Source of the DNA: Notolepis coatsorum
Lineage: Eukaryota; Chordata; Actinopteri; Aulopiformes; Paralepididae
Length of the DNA stretch: 64,000 nt
Assembly: GCA_963971535.1 (NCBI GenBank)
Contig: OZ020585.1
Coordinates: forward strand, 28,692,131 to 28,756,130
Direction: 5' to 3'
Positions 63,738 through 64,000 of the stretch are shown here, piece after piece. The first letter of the stretch is position 1. Every line of letters starts with the position of its first letter. The position numbers were made by a program, and so were the translations under genes. The notes below the pieces were generated by a model. It worked only from the letters and a program-made list of their open reading frames with translations, was not told the DNA's origin and ran no database searches.

Positions 63738-64000
63738 GTACGGCCTCCAGGGGGCACCGCACGCACACACACACACGCACACGCACACACGGAGAGAGAG
63801 AGAAGAACAGTCTCTGCTCTGGCAGCCGTCGTAGGTGTTGTTCTTCTTCGTAGCAGCAGATGGCGCCACAGTCAAAGAGATTTGGTATGAGGCACAGCGA
63901 TCCTCACTATCGGATACAAGAGAAGCGATGCCTTCAGGGGGACAGCTGCTCTTCCCGAGACACTGTATGGTGACTCTGAACAATTCCTATCTAAGCATTA

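Overview
The window is vertebrate nuclear DNA, almost certainly from a teleost fish. It holds interrupted coding exons with GT-AG splice sites, long CA/GT/CT microsatellites, L2/CR1- and Rex1-like LINE fragments, tRNA-derived SINEs with target-site duplications, and many short inverted-repeat DNA transposons. There is no prokaryotic gene organisation. One protein-coding gene is supported: RALGAPA2, the catalytic alpha-2 subunit of the Ral GTPase-activating protein complex, on the + strand. I could place 20 confident coding exons and one probable cassette exon between 11334 and 63737. Their phases join without conflict into about 1,080 codons (1,027 without the cassette). The first coding exons and the C-terminal Rap/Ran-GAP catalytic domain lie outside the window, so the gene is cut at both ends.

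Layout. 1-11333 has no exon I can recognise; it is upstream intron or upstream flank filled with LINE, hAT, SINE and minisatellite DNA, plus a few unique stretches that look like conserved non-coding DNA. 11334-22782 holds exons 1-7 (numbered within this window), which encode the N-terminal helical region. 22597-31640 holds exons 7, 8 and 9. Each is followed directly by a minisatellite whose unit is a copy of that exon's own 3' end plus its 5' splice site. 35471-38090 holds exons 10-12, including an Akt-type R-x-R-x-x-T site. 38091-45444 holds exons 13-15 and a 1.9-kb 'CCTACA' minisatellite. 45445-53772 is a large intron with a near-identical 2.19-kb tandem duplication, a 150-bp foldback and an inverted SINE pair. 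53773-63737 holds exons 16-21, separated by TIR elements and by a minisatellite split by an L2 insertion.

The most unusual signal is the repeated amplification of exon-intron junctions. Three consecutive introns carry roughly 25-30 copies each of their own donor site. A fourth (exon 12) has one extra copy with GT changed to GC. A possible fifth (exon 5) is more diverged. The intron before exon 11 shows what may be the mirror case at an acceptor. Exons 7-11 all use donors with C at +3, an uncommon base there. Several acceptors sit directly downstream of GT or CT microsatellites, one of them (GT)100. Together these suggest a gene in which splice sites and tandem repeats have become entangled. 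Whether the extra donors are used can only be settled with RNA data. All gene and family names come from recognising sequence by eye; no database search was run.
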